The notes: a model not told the origin generated them from the sequence alone. A DNA stretch of 64,000 nucleotides from Mycobacterium sp. IS-1264 (GCF_001954195.1 NZ_MBES01000037.1:1-64000), one strand, 5' to 3'. Positions 1-9,469 are shown, numbered from the stretch's first letter. Translations and numbers: made by a program.

Positions 1-336
1 GCCCCGCGCTGCGATGACGCCCACCCGATCCAGCGACAGCCAGCCCTCCCGCATGCCCTGGGCACACCGCGGGAACTCCTCCAGCCGGGCCGCGATGGTA
101 GCGATCGTGTGGGCAGTGGCCGGTGAGCAGCCCGTCTTCCAGGCCACCAACGCCGGCACCGAGCGCGCCCCGGTGGCTCCCCACAGCCGGTCGCGATCAA
201 TCTCGGCGACGATGTCCACGATGCGCCCATCAATCGCATTGCGCTGACCGGACAACTCCGCCAACTCCTCAAAGAGCACCCCCAGGCGCTCGGCAGGACT
301 CAACCCCACCGAGGCAAGCGATGCGGTCGAAGACAT
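1..336 (-). CDS. 13E12 repeat family protein (DUF222, HNH endonuclease family), N-terminal part only
   Basis: The reverse strand reads MSSTASLASVGLSPAERL and continues open for 112 codons to the window edge, so the 3' end lies outside. The segment with RNAIDGRIVDIVAEIDRD followed by a Ser/Ala/Trp-rich helix (ATGARSVPALVAWKTG) is the DUF222 N-terminal region of the mycobacterial 13E12 repeat proteins, which usually end in an HNH nuclease domain of unclear function. The start is taken at the ATG 334-336; an in-frame GTG two codons upstream is possible and no clear ribosome binding site separates them. A second, complete family member lies at 39873-41249 but is of a diverged subtype. Family assignment is from pattern recognition. 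Confidence 0.82.
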   Translation of the reverse strand, partial: MSSTASLASVGLSPAERLGVLFEELAELSGQRNAIDGRIVDIVAEIDRDRLWGATGARSVPALVAWKTGCSPATAHTIATIAARLEEFPRCAQGMREGWLSLDRVGVIAARG

Positions 337-410
337 GACCACATCATCACAAAGGGGTACGACAAATCCCGGCCACCCAAACCGAACTTGATGGCGCCGA
401 GCCAGCTGGC

Positions 411-1499
411 CTAGCCGATCAACACCGCGTAGCGCGGCTTGATCACCTCGTCGATGATGGCCAGGCGTTCGTCGAACGGAATGAACGCCGACTTCATCGC
501 ATTGATGGTGAACCGCTCGAGGTCGCTCCATCCGTAGCCGAAAGCCTCCACCAGGCGGTGCATTTCCAGGCTCATGGAGGTATCGCTCATCAGCCGGTTG
601 TCGGTGTTGACGGTCACCCGGAACCGGGATCGGGCCAGCAGATCGAACGGGTGGTCCGCGATGCTCTTGGCCGCGCCGGTCTGCACGTTCGAGCTGGGGC
701 ACAGCTCGAGCGGAATTCGCTTGTCCCGCAGGATCGATGCCAGCCTGCCCAACCGCACACCACCGTCTTCCAAGACATCGATGTCGTCGACGATCCGCAC
801 CCCATGGCCCAGCCGGTCCGCCCCGCAGAACGCGATCGCCTCGTGGATGGACGGCAACCCAAAGGCCTCACCGGCGTGAATGGTGAAGCGCGCGTTGTGA
901 TCTCGCATGTATTCGAACGCATCCAGGTGTCGCGACGGCGGGTTGCCGGCCTCCGCCCCGGCGATGTCGAACCCGACCACGCCCTTGTCCCGGAAGCGGA
1001 TCGCCAGCTCGGCGATCTCCCGTGAAACCGCGGCATGCCGCATGGCGGTGACCAAGAGCCGCACGACAATTGGACGCCCCGCGGCGGCGCAGGCATTCTC
1101 CCCGTCGGCGAAACCCGCGAGCACGGCGTCGACGATCTCGTCGAAAGACAGCCCGCGGTCGATGTGCAGCTCGGGCGCGAACCGCACCTCGGCGTAAACC
1201 ACCGAATCGGCAGCCAGGTCCTCCACACACTCGTAGGCCACCCGATGCAGCGATTCGGCCGTCTGCATCACCGCGACGGTGTGCGAGAACGGCTCCAGGT
1301 AGCGCTCCAGCGAACCGCTGTGCGACCGGGTGCGAAACCAGGTGGCCAGCTCCTCGACGTCGGTGGCGGGCAGCCCGTCGTAGCCGGTCTGGCCCGCGAT
1401 CTCCAGCACGGTCGACGGGCGCAGCCCACCGTCGAGGTGATCGTGCAGCAGGGCCTTCGGCGCTTTTTCGATCTGCCGCAGATCCAGAAGTGTGGTCAC
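411..1499 (-). CDS. add: Adenosine deaminase
   Basis: Converts adenosine or deoxyadenosine to inosine in cytoplasmic purine salvage. The 362-residue product has the zinc-binding HxH near its N-terminus (LHDHLDGG), then HAGE with the catalytic Glu, LGHG with zinc-ligand His, SSNVQT and NTDNR with the last metal-binding Asp, all in family order. Length matches the M. tuberculosis protein. The start is the GTG at 1497-1499, giving [23 protein letters not shown]; an ATG 60 bases further up lies inside deoA and adds unrelated Arg-rich sequence. GTG overlaps the deoA stop by four bases (GTGA), so translation is probably coupled. Last gene of the cdd-deoA-add operon. Confidence 0.96.
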   Translation of the reverse strand: MTTLLDLRQIEKAPKALLHDHLDGGLRPSTVLEIAGQTGYDGLPATDVEELATWFRTRSHSGSLERYLEPFSHTVAVMQTAESLHRVAYECVEDLAADSVVYAEVRFAPELHIDRGLSFDEIVDAVLAGFADGENACAAAGRPIVVRLLVTAMRHAAVSREIAELAIRFRDKGVVGFDIAGAEAGNPPSRHLDAFEYMRDHNARFTIHAGEAFGLPSIHEAIAFCGADRLGHGVRIVDDIDVLEDGGVRLGRLASILRDKRIPLELCPSSNVQTGAAKSIADHPFDLLARSRFRVTVNTDNRLMSDTSMSLEMHRLVEAFGYGWSDLERFTINAMKSAFIPFDERLAIIDEVIKPRYAVLIG

Positions 1500-2797
1500 G
1501 TGGCGATCCGATCGATGATCAGCGGCCGCGGCGCGGGCGGTGTGTCTTCGACGCTCCACGCGCCGTCCAGCTCGGCCATCGCGGCGCCGACGCGTTCGGG
1601 CGTGTCGGTGTGGAGGGTGAACAACGGGTCACCGGCCACCACCGGTTCGCCGGGACGGCGGTGGATCTTCACGCCGGCGCCGAATTGCACCCGTTCGCCC
1701 GGGCGGGATCTGCCCGCACCGAGCCGCCATGCCGCCAGCCCCACTGCCATCGCGTCGATATCGCCCATTGTGCCGCCCCGGGTGGCGGTCACGGTCTCGG
1801 ACAGCGCACCGATCGGCAACGGTATCGACAAATCGCCGCCCTGGGCGGCGACGAGCCGGCGAAATCGGTCCATCGCGGTGCCGTCGCGCAGCGTGTCGGC
1901 GGGGTCGGCGCCGTCGATCCCGGCGAGTTCGAGCATTTCGCCGGCCAGCCGCAGCGTCAGCTCCACCACGTCGGGCGGCCCGCCGCCGGCCAGGACTTCC
2001 AGGGACTCGGCGACCTCGAGCGCGTTGCCGACGGCCGCGCCGAGCGGAGCGTTCATGTCGGTCAGCAGCGCGCGCGTGGGCACCCCGTGCGCGGCGCCCA
2101 ACTCGATCATGATGTGCGCCAGCTCGCGGGAAGCCGCCTCCGACGTCAGCAACGCCCCCGCGCCGACCTTCACGTCGAGCACCAGCGCGCCCGCGCCCTC
2201 GGCCAGCTTCTTGCTCATCACCGAGCTGGCGATCAGGGGCAGCGACTCGACGGTGCCGGTGACATCACGCAGCGCGTACAGCTTGGCGTCCGCGGGCGCC
2301 AGCTCGCCCGCGGCGAAGATCGCCGCGCCCACATCGACGAGCTGTTCGCGGACCCGCCCGTTGGACAGCTGGGCGGTGAATCCGGCGATGGATTCCAGTT
2401 TGTCCAGGGTGCCGCCGGTGTGCCCGAGCCCCCGGCCCGACGCCTGCGGCACCGCCGCCCCGCACGCGGCGACGACGGGCAGCAGCGGCAGGGTGATCTT
2501 GTCCCCGACCCCGCCGGTGGAGTGCTTGTCCACGGTGGGCAGCGGCCGTCCGTCGCGCCGCAGATCGCTGAAGTCCAACCGCTCACCGGACGCCAGCATC
2601 GCCGCCGTCCACTCGGCGATCTCGCCGCGGTCCATGCCGCGCAACACGATCGCCATCAGCAGCGCCGCCATCTGCTCGTCGGCGACGCTGCCGTCGGTGT
2701 AGGCGTCGACGACCCACGCGATGGCGGCGTCGGACAACCTGCCGCCGTCGCGCTTGGTCTTGATCACCGTCGGCGCGTCGAATGCGAAATCGGTCAA
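1496..2797 (-). CDS. deoA: Thymidine phosphorylase
   Basis: Phosphorolyses thymidine to thymine and deoxyribose-1-phosphate. The 433-residue protein has the family signature around [10 protein letters not shown] (phosphate-binding) and [13 protein letters not shown], then the Gly-rich [18 protein letters not shown] segment. The likely start is TTG at 2795-2797 giving (M)[18 protein letters not shown], aligned with the M. tuberculosis N-terminus. It overlaps the cdd stop by four bases (TTGA). A longer open frame runs to 3199 but is only cdd read in another frame. TTG is a weak start, which fits translational coupling to cdd upstream and add downstream. Confidence 0.95.
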   Translation of the reverse strand: MTDFAFDAPTVIKTKRDGGRLSDAAIAWVVDAYTDGSVADEQMAALLMAIVLRGMDRGEIAEWTAAMLASGERLDFSDLRRDGRPLPTVDKHSTGGVGDKITLPLLPVVAACGAAVPQASGRGLGHTGGTLDKLESIAGFTAQLSNGRVREQLVDVGAAIFAAGELAPADAKLYALRDVTGTVESLPLIASSVMSKKLAEGAGALVLDVKVGAGALLTSEAASRELAHIMIELGAAHGVPTRALLTDMNAPLGAAVGNALEVAESLEVLAGGGPPDVVELTLRLAGEMLELAGIDGADPADTLRDGTAMDRFRRLVAAQGGDLSIPLPIGALSETVTATRGGTMGDIDAMAVGLAAWRLGAGRSRPGERVQFGAGVKIHRRPGEPVVAGDPLFTLHTDTPERVGAAMAELDGAWSVEDTPPAPRPLIIDRIAT

Positions 2798-3192
2798 GAA
2801 CGTTCCCGGGGGACCTCGGCGCCGAACGCGTCGGGCAGCAGCTCGTCGAGCCGGCGGGGCCCGGCCGGATGGTCGATCAGCAACTCCGGACCACCGTGCT
2901 CCAGCAGCACCTGACGGCATCGCCCGCACGGCATCAGCGAGGATCCCTGCCCGTCCACGCACGCCAGCGCGATCAGCCGGCCCCCGCCGGTGGAATGCAG
3001 GGCGCACACCACACCGCACTCGGCGCAGAGACCAAGGCCATATGAGACGTTCTCCACATTGCAACCGGTGACGACGCGGCCATCGTCGACCAGTGCGGCG
3101 GCACCTACCTTGAACCGCGAGTACGGCGCATAGGCTCCCGCAGCCGCCTGGATCGCGTTGTCCCGCAGCATATTCCAATCGACATCTGGCAT
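2794..3192 (-). CDS. cdd: Cytidine deaminase
   Basis: Deaminates cytidine and deoxycytidine to uridine forms. The 132-residue product carries the zinc site typical of the homotetrameric class: NVENVSYG followed by CAEC (catalytic Glu is not in a CHAE form here but in the preceding N-x-E region as in short CDAs), and PCGRCRQVL with two Cys ligands. The start ATG 3190-3192 gives MPDVDWNMLRDNAIQAAAGAY, matching the known mycobacterial protein, with a G-rich stretch just upstream as ribosome binding site. First gene of the operon; deoA begins inside its stop codon. Divergent from sdhC with 167 bases between. Confidence 0.95.
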   Translation of the reverse strand: MPDVDWNMLRDNAIQAAAGAYAPYSRFKVGAAALVDDGRVVTGCNVENVSYGLGLCAECGVVCALHSTGGGRLIALACVDGQGSSLMPCGRCRQVLLEHGGPELLIDHPAGPRRLDELLPDAFGAEVPRERS

Positions 3193-3359
3193 TTCGCAAC
3201 CCCCGTTCACCGATGGGCTGACTTGTTGGGCCGGCTCAAGCAGCCACCCTAACTCCGATGCGACACGGCGTCTTGGCCGGACCGATCTCCTACCGCGGCC
3301 CATCGTTGCGGGGCTAAGCTCGGTTGCCCGGCTTGTTGACGAAGGCGGTGAGAACTTCA
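3193..3359. promoter_or_regulatory. Divergent promoter region between cdd and sdhC
   Basis: This 167-base gap must hold promoters for the salvage operon (minus) and the succinate dehydrogenase operon (plus). A TAAGCT at 3315-3320 is a reasonable -10 box for sdhC, giving a leader of about 33 bases. No clear -35 or operator was recognised, and no -10 was picked for cdd. The placement is inference from box similarity only. Confidence 0.4.
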
Positions 3360-3797
3360 GTGAGCACACAGGCGACAACCGCGGATCCGGCCGTACCGGC
3401 GTCGACACCCTCGCGCAAGCGGCGGCCGCCGCGAACCCTGTATCGGGGGGATCCCGGCATGTGGTCGTGGGTGCTGCATCGCATCACCGGTGCCACGATC
3501 TTCTTCTTCTTGTTCGTGCATGTTTTGGACACCGCCCTGGTCCGGGTCAGCCCGCAGGCCTACAACGAGGTGATCGCGACCTATAAGACCCCGATCGTGG
3601 GCCTGATGGAATTCGGCCTGGTCGCCGCCGTAGCGTTCCACGGCCTGAATGGGATCCGGGTGATCCTGATCGACTTCTGGTCGCAGGGCCCCCGCTACCA
3701 GCGTGTGATGTTCTGGATCGTCTGCGTCGTCTTCCTGCTGCTCATGGTTCCGGTGGGGGTAGTGCTGGGCATCCACATGTGGGAGCACTTCCGATGA
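3360..3797 (+). CDS. sdhC: Succinate dehydrogenase cytochrome b556 subunit (membrane anchor SdhC)
   Basis: Heme-binding membrane anchor of complex II, passing electrons from succinate to menaquinone in the plasma membrane. The 145-residue product has a basic N-terminus (SRKRRPPRTLYRGDPG), then MWSWVLHRITG, the SdhC signature helix, with His residues able to act as heme ligands (LHRITG and FVHVLD) and two more hydrophobic helices. The GTG at 3360 was chosen as start (VSTQATTADPAVP); an ATG at 3324 is possible and ATG at 3459 would match the short start annotated in some genomes. The sdhD start overlaps the stop (ATGA), the first link of a tightly packed four-gene operon corresponding to Rv3316-Rv3319. 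Confidence 0.93.
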   Translation: MSTQATTADPAVPASTPSRKRRPPRTLYRGDPGMWSWVLHRITGATIFFFLFVHVLDTALVRVSPQAYNEVIATYKTPIVGLMEFGLVAAVAFHGLNGIRVILIDFWSQGPRYQRVMFWIVCVVFLLLMVPVGVVLGIHMWEHFR

Positions 3798-4264
3798 GCA
3801 GCCCCGACCTTCAGCTCGGCCGGGGCGAGGTCGCCCCGGTACACCAGCGCAGCCACGACCGTCCGGCGAGCCTGGACAATCCGCGCTCGCCGCGGCGTCG
3901 CGCCGGCATACCCAACTTCGAGAAGTTCGCGTGGCTGTTCATGCGGTTCTCCGGCGTCGCGCTGGTCTTCCTGGCCATCGGGCACCTGTTCATCATGCTG
4001 ATGTGGGACAACGGGGTATACCGCATCGACTTCAACTACGTGGCCCAGCGGTGGGCGTCACCGTTCTGGCAGTTCTGGGACCTGGCGCTGTTGTGGCTGG
4101 CGCAGCTGCACGGCGGCAACGGCCTGCGCACCATCATCGACGACTACAGCCGCACGGACCGCACCCGATTCTGGCTCAACAGCCTGCTGCTGCTGTCGAT
4201 GGGATTCACTTTGGTGCTGGGCACCTACGTCCTGATGACGTTCGACCCGAATATCGGAGGCTGA
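3794..4264 (+). CDS. sdhD: Succinate dehydrogenase hydrophobic membrane anchor subunit
   Basis: Second membrane anchor of complex II. The 156-residue protein has a charged N-terminal stretch to about residue 45, then three hydrophobic helices (FAWLFMRFSGVALVFLAIGH, the FWQFWDLALLWLAQLHGG region and the LLLLSMGFTLVLGTYVLM region). His residues in GHLF and LHGGNG are candidates for heme/quinone contacts. ATG at 3794 overlaps the sdhC stop by four bases; an ATG 15 bases upstream would lie inside sdhC. sdhA starts three bases after its stop. Confidence 0.92.
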   Translation: MSSPDLQLGRGEVAPVHQRSHDRPASLDNPRSPRRRAGIPNFEKFAWLFMRFSGVALVFLAIGHLFIMLMWDNGVYRIDFNYVAQRWASPFWQFWDLALLWLAQLHGGNGLRTIIDDYSRTDRTRFWLNSLLLLSMGFTLVLGTYVLMTFDPNIGG

Positions 4265-4267
4265 CCG

Positions 4268-6022
4268 GTGATCCAGCAACACCGATACGAAGTGGTGATC
4301 GTCGGCGCGGGCGGGGCGGGAATGCGGGCCGCCGTCGAGGCCGGCCCCCGCGTGCGTACCGCGGTGCTCACCAAGCTCTACCCCACCCGCAGCCACACAG
4401 GGGCCGCCCAGGGCGGCATGTGCGCCGCGCTGGCCAACGTCGAGGACGACAACTGGGAATGGCACACCTTCGACACCGTCAAGGGTGGCGACTACCTCGC
4501 CGACCAGGACGCCGTGGAGATCATGTGCAAGGAAGCCATCGACGCGGTGCTCGACCTGGAGAAGATGGGGATGCCGTTCAACCGCACCCCCGAGGGCCGC
4601 ATCGACCAGCGCCGCTTCGGCGGGCACACCCGCGACCACGGCAAGGCACCCGTACGCCGGGCCTGCTACGCCGCCGACCGCACCGGCCACATGATCCTGC
4701 AGACGCTCTACCAAAACTGCGTCAAGCACGACGTGGAGTTTTTCAACGAGTTCTACGCGCTCGACCTGGCTTTGACGCAGACCCCGAGCGGTCCGGTGGC
4801 CACCGGGGTCATCGCCTACGAGCTGGCCACCGGCAACATCCACGTCTTCCACGCCAAGGCCGTCGTGATCGCCACCGGCGGTTCGGGCCGCATGTACAAA
4901 ACCACGTCCAACGCGCACACGCTGACCGGCGACGGCATCGGCATCGTCTTCCGCAAGGGACTTCCGTTGGAGGACATGGAGTTTCACCAGTTCCACCCGA
5001 CCGGGCTCGCCGGCCTGGGCATCCTGATCTCCGAAGCGGTGCGCGGCGAGGGCGGCCGGCTGCTCAACGGCGAGGGCGAGCGCTTCATGGAGCGCTACGC
5101 CCCGACCATCGTCGACCTGGCGCCCCGCGACATCGTCGCCCGCTCGATGGTGTTGGAGGTGCTCGAGGGTCGCGGTGCCGGGCCGCACAAGGACTACGTC
5201 TACATCGACGTGCGCCACCTCGGCGAGGATGTGCTCGAGGCCAAGCTGCCCGACATCACCGAGTTCGCCCGCACCTACCTGGGTGTGGACCCGGTGCACG
5301 AGCTGGTCCCGGTCTATCCGACCTGTCACTATCTGATGGGCGGCATCCCGACCACAGTCACCGGACAGGTGTTGCGGGACAACACTTCCACCGTCCCGGG
5401 CCTGTACGCGGCCGGCGAGTGCGCGTGCGTGTCGGTGCACGGCGCCAACCGGCTGGGCACCAATTCGCTGCTGGACATCAACGTGTTCGGGCGCCGGGCC
5501 GGCATCGCGGCGGCGGGATACGCCCGGGGCCACGACTTCGTCGACATGCCGCCGACGCCGGAGGCGATGGTCGTCGGGTGGGTGGCCGACATCCTCTCCG
5601 AGCACGGCAACGAGCGCGTCGCCGACATCCGCGGTTCCCTGCAGCAGACGATGGACAACAATGCCGCGGTGTTCCGCACCGAGGAGACGCTCAAGCAGGC
5701 GCTGACCGACATCCACGCTTTGAAAGAGCGATACTCCCGAATCACCGTGCACGACAAGGGCAAGCGCTACAACAGCGACCTGTTGGAGGCCATCGAGCTG
5801 GGCTTCCTCCTGGAGCTGGCCGAAGTCACCGTCGTGGGCGCCCTGAATCGCAAGGAGTCCCGCGGCGGGCATGCCCGCGAGGACTATCCGAACCGCGACG
5901 ACGTCAACTACATGCGGCACACCATGGCCTACAAGCAGGGCACCGACTTGCTGAGCGACGTCGCGCTGGACTTCAAGCCGGTGGTGCAGACCCGCTACGA
6001 ACCGAAGGAGCGGAAGTACTGA
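4268..6022 (+). CDS. sdhA: Succinate dehydrogenase flavoprotein subunit
   Basis: Catalytic subunit oxidising succinate to fumarate with covalent FAD. The 584-residue protein opens with the dinucleotide fold VVIVGAGGAGMRAA, then TRSHTGAAQGGM, whose His carries the FAD, and HQFHPTGLAGLGIL and RGEGGRLLNGEGERFM of the substrate/capping region. The active-site Arg region follows as HGANRLGTNSLLD. The C-terminus RKESRGGHAREDYP is typical. GTG start at 4268, three bases after sdhD. The sequence is almost identical in recall to the M. tuberculosis Sdh2-type enzyme. The TGATG junction overlaps the sdhB start by one base. Confidence 0.97.
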   Translation: MIQQHRYEVVIVGAGGAGMRAAVEAGPRVRTAVLTKLYPTRSHTGAAQGGMCAALANVEDDNWEWHTFDTVKGGDYLADQDAVEIMCKEAIDAVLDLEKMGMPFNRTPEGRIDQRRFGGHTRDHGKAPVRRACYAADRTGHMILQTLYQNCVKHDVEFFNEFYALDLALTQTPSGPVATGVIAYELATGNIHVFHAKAVVIATGGSGRMYKTTSNAHTLTGDGIGIVFRKGLPLEDMEFHQFHPTGLAGLGILISEAVRGEGGRLLNGEGERFMERYAPTIVDLAPRDIVARSMVLEVLEGRGAGPHKDYVYIDVRHLGEDVLEAKLPDITEFARTYLGVDPVHELVPVYPTCHYLMGGIPTTVTGQVLRDNTSTVPGLYAAGECACVSVHGANRLGTNSLLDINVFGRRAGIAAAGYARGHDFVDMPPTPEAMVVGWVADILSEHGNERVADIRGSLQQTMDNNAAVFRTEETLKQALTDIHALKERYSRITVHDKGKRYNSDLLEAIELGFLLELAEVTVVGALNRKESRGGHAREDYPNRDDVNYMRHTMAYKQGTDLLSDVALDFKPVVQTRYEPKERKY

Positions 6023-6819
6023 TGGCCTTGGAACCAGGAGAGGACGCCGAAACTTTGGACCCGCCGCTGCCGCCGGTTCCGGACGGCGCGGTGCTGGTGA
6101 CCGTCAAGATCGCCCGGTTCAATCCCGACCAACCGGACGCCTTCGCGAAAACCGGTGGGTGGCAAAGCTTTCGGGTGCCCTGCCTGCCCAGTGACCGGCT
6201 GCTCAATCTGCTGATCTACATCAAGAGCTACCTCGACGGGACGCTGACCTTCCGGCGATCGTGCGCGCACGGGGTGTGCGGGTCGGACGCCATGCGCATC
6301 AACGGCGTCAACCGGCTGGCGTGCAAGGTGCTGATGCGCGACCTGTTACCCAAGAAGCCCGGCAAGTCTTTGACCATCACGGTCGAACCGATCCGCGGGC
6401 TGCCGGTGGAGAAGGACCTCGTCGTCGACATGGAGCCGTTCTTCGACGCCTACCGCGCCGTGAAGCCGTACCTGATCACCACCGGCAATCCCCCGACGCG
6501 CGAACGCATCCAGAGCCCCACCGACCGCGCCCGCTACGACGACACCACCAAGTGCATCCTGTGCGCGTGCTGCACCACCAGCTGCCCGATCTTCTGGCAC
6601 GAGGGCAGCTACTACGGCCCGGCCGCGATCGTCAACGCGCACCGCTTCATCTTCGACAGCCGCGACGAGGCCGCCGCCGAGCGCCTCGACATCCTCAACG
6701 AGGTCGACGGCGTGTGGCGGTGCCGCACCACGTTCAACTGCACCGAATCCTGCCCGCGGGGCATCGAGGTGACCAAGGCGATCCAGGAGGTCAAGCGCGC
6801 GCTGATGTTCACGCGCTGA
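6022..6819 (+). CDS. sdhB: Succinate dehydrogenase iron-sulfur subunit
   Basis: Carries electrons from FAD to quinone through three clusters. The 265-residue protein has the [2Fe-2S] Cys set in SCAHGVCGSDAM plus the following NRLAC, then the two cluster motifs CILCACCTTSCPIFW and CRTTFNCTESCPRGI for [4Fe-4S] and [3Fe-4S]. The ATG overlaps the sdhA stop by one base. It is the last gene of the operon. The next gene, on the opposite strand, ends 12 bases away, leaving room for only a very short terminator; none was recognised. Confidence 0.97.
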   Translation: MALEPGEDAETLDPPLPPVPDGAVLVTVKIARFNPDQPDAFAKTGGWQSFRVPCLPSDRLLNLLIYIKSYLDGTLTFRRSCAHGVCGSDAMRINGVNRLACKVLMRDLLPKKPGKSLTITVEPIRGLPVEKDLVVDMEPFFDAYRAVKPYLITTGNPPTRERIQSPTDRARYDDTTKCILCACCTTSCPIFWHEGSYYGPAAIVNAHRFIFDSRDEAAAERLDILNEVDGVWRCRTTFNCTESCPRGIEVTKAIQEVKRALMFTR

Positions 6820-6831
6820 TATCTGCACGGG

Positions 6832-7896
6832 TCAACAAAGTTCGTGGTGATTACTTTGGTTGCCCCCCAACCGTTTAGCCTGATACATCGCGGCATCGGA
6901 GGCCGTGATCAACTCCTCTAGAACTGACTGCGGCTCGGTTGCGGCGTCGTCGAGGCGGGCGCACGCGGTGCCGACGCTGGCGGTGACTCCCGCGGCCGAG
7001 ATCGCGATGGCCCGGCACGCGCGCGCGGCCAACGACTCTGCGTTGCAGGTCGAAGACGTGCCGGCGACGAGAAATTCCTCACCACCGCTCCGGGCCACCA
7101 CCGCTTGATTGTCGGCGGCGGCCAACAGCGCCCGCGCGACCTGGACCAGTGCGCGATCGCCCGCCGCGTGGCCGCACCTGTCGTTGACGGATTTGAAGTT
7201 GTCGAGATCGATCAACATGACCACGAGGTGGGAGTCGATGCCGCGTCGGGCCAAGATCATTCCCAGCGCCTCGTGCTGAAATGCGCGCCGATTGAGCAGG
7301 CCAGTCAACGGATCGCGGTCGGCAGTCAGCAGATCTCCCGCCAAAGCGCGCACCAGGATGCGAATGGCGAGTGGTAGGGCGATGTTGACCTCGATCACCA
7401 GCCAGAGGTCCACCCCCGCCAGGCTGGGGTGTCCAGATCTCGCCAACGACACCGCCTCCCAGGAGCCGACGGCGGCGGCAACCGCGAAGTTGTACAGCAC
7501 CAATCCCGTGGTGTGAAAGAACGCCATGTAGGCGCCGAAGGTCGCGAATGCTATGCACCCGATCAGCGCGGCGAGCGGGTTCGGGTGTGCCAGGCACGCC
7601 AAGGCGACGGCGGTGTTGCACGTGATGGCGAATGCGATTGACTGCCTGCGCGTCGGCCACCGCCAAACCCACAGCAACACGCCCGCTACCCCGCCGGCGA
7701 CGGCAACCCATGTCATCGCCACCGGCACCGGTCCGCGGGGACCGTCCGAACTGGCCAGCAGTGCGAGCAGGCACAACACCATCGACGTCGCAATGAACGC
7801 CATCACGGCCCGAGTGGCGCCTCCGATGCCCCGCGACGCGAGGTAGCCGGAGAGCCAGTCGTACTGGTCGGCCCGCCGGCTAAACAGCGCAGTCAT
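6832..7896 (-). CDS. Membrane GGDEF-domain protein, probable diguanylate cyclase
   Basis: The 354-residue product has an N-terminal membrane region of about seven hydrophobic helices (residues about 30-190) and a C-terminal GGDEF domain beginning DRDPLTGLLNRRAF. The active-site loop is SGGEEF (about residues 270-275), an accepted variant of GGDEF, with the metal-binding Asp in MLIDLDNFKSVND. No RxxD inhibitory site is visible just before the loop. It probably makes c-di-GMP from GTP. The start ATG 7894-7896 has GGGAG six bases upstream; an ATG ten codons further up is less likely. Convergent with sdhB. It has no counterpart in the corresponding part of the M. tuberculosis genome as I recall it. 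Confidence 0.85.
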   Translation of the reverse strand: MTALFSRRADQYDWLSGYLASRGIGGATRAVMAFIATSMVLCLLALLASSDGPRGPVPVAMTWVAVAGGVAGVLLWVWRWPTRRQSIAFAITCNTAVALACLAHPNPLAALIGCIAFATFGAYMAFFHTTGLVLYNFAVAAAVGSWEAVSLARSGHPSLAGVDLWLVIEVNIALPLAIRILVRALAGDLLTADRDPLTGLLNRRAFQHEALGMILARRGIDSHLVVMLIDLDNFKSVNDRCGHAAGDRALVQVARALLAAADNQAVVARSGGEEFLVAGTSSTCNAESLAARACRAIAISAAGVTASVGTACARLDDAATEPQSVLEELITASDAAMYQAKRLGGNQSNHHELC

Positions 7897-8051
7897 CGTT
7901 GACTCCCAATCGCCACCACTGGCCATCGATGCCGAGAGGCTAGCCGCATGTTACGGCTGTCTCGCGGCCCGCGAGGCAGAAGGCGCGAAGTCGCCCCTCG
8001 CGCTGACCGCCGCGCTCGTCACACATTGTCGACCTGTCTCGTCTGAGGGGT

Positions 8052-8657
8052 ATGACACAGAAAACACGTATCGAGCCCCTGCCCCCCAAGCGCGCCGGAT
8101 TGCTGACCCGCGCGATGTACCGGGTCGCCAAGCGGCGCTACGGCCAAGTTCCCGAACCGTTCGCCGTGTCCGCGCATCATCGCAAACTGATGATCGCCGG
8201 CGCCGTCCACGAGACCATGGTCGAGCGGGCGTCGAAGACGCTTCCGGTCAGCGTGCGTGAGCTCGCGGTGTTGTGGACCGCGCGCGCCATCGGCTGCTCC
8301 TGGTGCGTCGACTTCGGGTCGATGCTGCAGCGCTTGGACGGCCTGGACATGGAGCGGCTCAAGGACATCGACAACTACGCCACCTCACCGGCATTCACCG
8401 ACGACGAGCGCGCCGCCATCGCCTACGCCGACGCGATAACCACGGATCCGCACACCGTCACCGACGAGCAGGTCGCCGACCTGCGGGCCCGCTTCGGCGA
8501 CGCGGGGGTGTTCGAGCTGACCTATCAGATCGGGCTCGAGAACATGCGGGCCCGGGTGAACTCCGCCCTGGGCATCACCGAGCAGGGCTTCAATTCCGGT
8601 GACGCCTGCCGTGTTCCGTGGGCGGACGTCACGAGCCAGGCAGCACGACGGGGCTAA
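8052..8657 (+). CDS. Carboxymuconolactone decarboxylase (AhpD-like) family protein
   Basis: The 201-residue product has the AhpD-like core: a helix with LAVLWTARAIGCSWCVDFG, in which the Cys-x-x-Cys pair is the redox motif of this superfamily, followed by helices with DERAAIAYADAITTDPHTV. Members act as alkylhydroperoxidases or lactone decarboxylases; which reaction applies here cannot be told. The start ATG 8052 is preceded by GAGGGG, which sits unusually close. The gene ends ten bases before an AraC regulator that appears to have its own promoter overlapping this stop codon. Confidence 0.8.
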   Translation: MTQKTRIEPLPPKRAGLLTRAMYRVAKRRYGQVPEPFAVSAHHRKLMIAGAVHETMVERASKTLPVSVRELAVLWTARAIGCSWCVDFGSMLQRLDGLDMERLKDIDNYATSPAFTDDERAAIAYADAITTDPHTVTDEQVADLRARFGDAGVFELTYQIGLENMRARVNSALGITEQGFNSGDACRVPWADVTSQAARRG

Positions 8658-8660
8658 AGT
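8655..8660 (+). promoter_or_regulatory. Leaderless -10 box for the AraC gene
   Basis: TAAAGT lies six bases before the ATG at 8667, the spacing of mycobacterial leaderless promoters (TANNNT, then transcription starting at the A of the start codon). The box contains the TAA stop codon of the upstream gene. Confidence 0.55.
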
Positions 8661-8666
8661 GGCGGC

Positions 8667-9422
8667 ATGCGCGTCTGGGATGTGCAGCCGGGGCGGCTCA
8701 TCGCGGGCGGCGGATTCTCCGACCTTGCCGTCCACCACCATCCCGCGGTTCAGGTCACAGTCGGTACGCAGGGCCCCGTTACGGTCACGCGCGACGGCGA
8801 TGCGCGGGACGTGTGCCGGCTGGTCGTCGTCGCCAGCGGAGCACGCCACGCCGTCCGGTCGGATTCGGCATCGGGGGCGCTGACGCTGTATTTCGGGTTG
8901 CAGACACCGCAGGGTTTTGCGCTGAACACGTTGGGCCACAGCCGCGGTCGGCGCGGAGTCTGGATCGTCGGCGACGGGCAGCGATTGGCCGAGATGACCG
9001 CGGCGTCGCTGGATGCCGATGGCCCACGGGCCGGAGCGGACGTACTCGTCGACGAGCTGTGCGGCACGGACGACCGGCGCCCGGGCGAACCCCGGTCCGT
9101 TCACCCGCAGTTGCGACGGGCGATGGACGTCGTGTCCAGCCGGGTTCCCGCCCACATCGATGTGGCCTCGGTCGCGGATGCCGTTGCGCTGTCGCCCGAT
9201 TACCTCGGGCGGCTATGCCGACAACAGACCGGCGTCTCGTTCTCGGCCACGATCCGTTGGCAGCGGCTGGTGACCGCCGTCGGCCACCTCCTCGACGGGC
9301 GCTCCGTGACCGATGCCGCCCACCTGGCCGGATTCGCCGACGGCTCGCACGCCAACAAGGTGTGCTGGGAGATGACCGGCGCGGCCCCGCGTGCCTTCGC
9401 GCAAGCGGTTCGCGAAGTCTGA
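8667..9422 (+). CDS. AraC-family transcriptional regulator
   Basis: The 251-residue protein has an N-terminal cupin-like half (HHHPAVQVTVGT around residues 23-35) and a C-terminal AraC DNA-binding domain. The latter has a first helix-turn-helix in IDVASVADAVALSPDYLGRLCRQQTG and a second in SVTDAAHLAGFADGSHANKVCWEMTG, ending with the typical P-R-A-F. It is probably a one-component regulator of a neighbour, possibly the adjacent esterase. The ligand is unknown. Start ATG 8667 is supported by a leaderless -10 box. Confidence 0.85.
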   Translation: MRVWDVQPGRLIAGGGFSDLAVHHHPAVQVTVGTQGPVTVTRDGDARDVCRLVVVASGARHAVRSDSASGALTLYFGLQTPQGFALNTLGHSRGRRGVWIVGDGQRLAEMTAASLDADGPRAGADVLVDELCGTDDRRPGEPRSVHPQLRRAMDVVSSRVPAHIDVASVADAVALSPDYLGRLCRQQTGVSFSATIRWQRLVTAVGHLLDGRSVTDAAHLAGFADGSHANKVCWEMTGAAPRAFAQAVREV

Positions 9423-9469
9423 CGGATCCGTACAAGCGTCCCCGGTCGGATTGCCCCACGCTTGATCTC

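Noticed and set aside
1035-2914. Long plus-strand open frames opposite add and deoA (up to about 600 codons)
   Set aside because: They are antisense to clear enzyme genes, rich in Arg/Pro/Ala and without family motifs; the third-position GC of the real genes creates them.
4058-5920. 620-codon open frame on the minus strand opposite sdhD-sdhA
   Set aside because: Antisense shadow of highly conserved succinate dehydrogenase genes; composition His/Val/Gly-biased with no recognisable domain.
8273-8602. Second frame inside the AhpD-like gene
   Set aside because: Arg/His-rich shadow frame without start signal; the AhpD-like frame has the CxxC motif and family helices.
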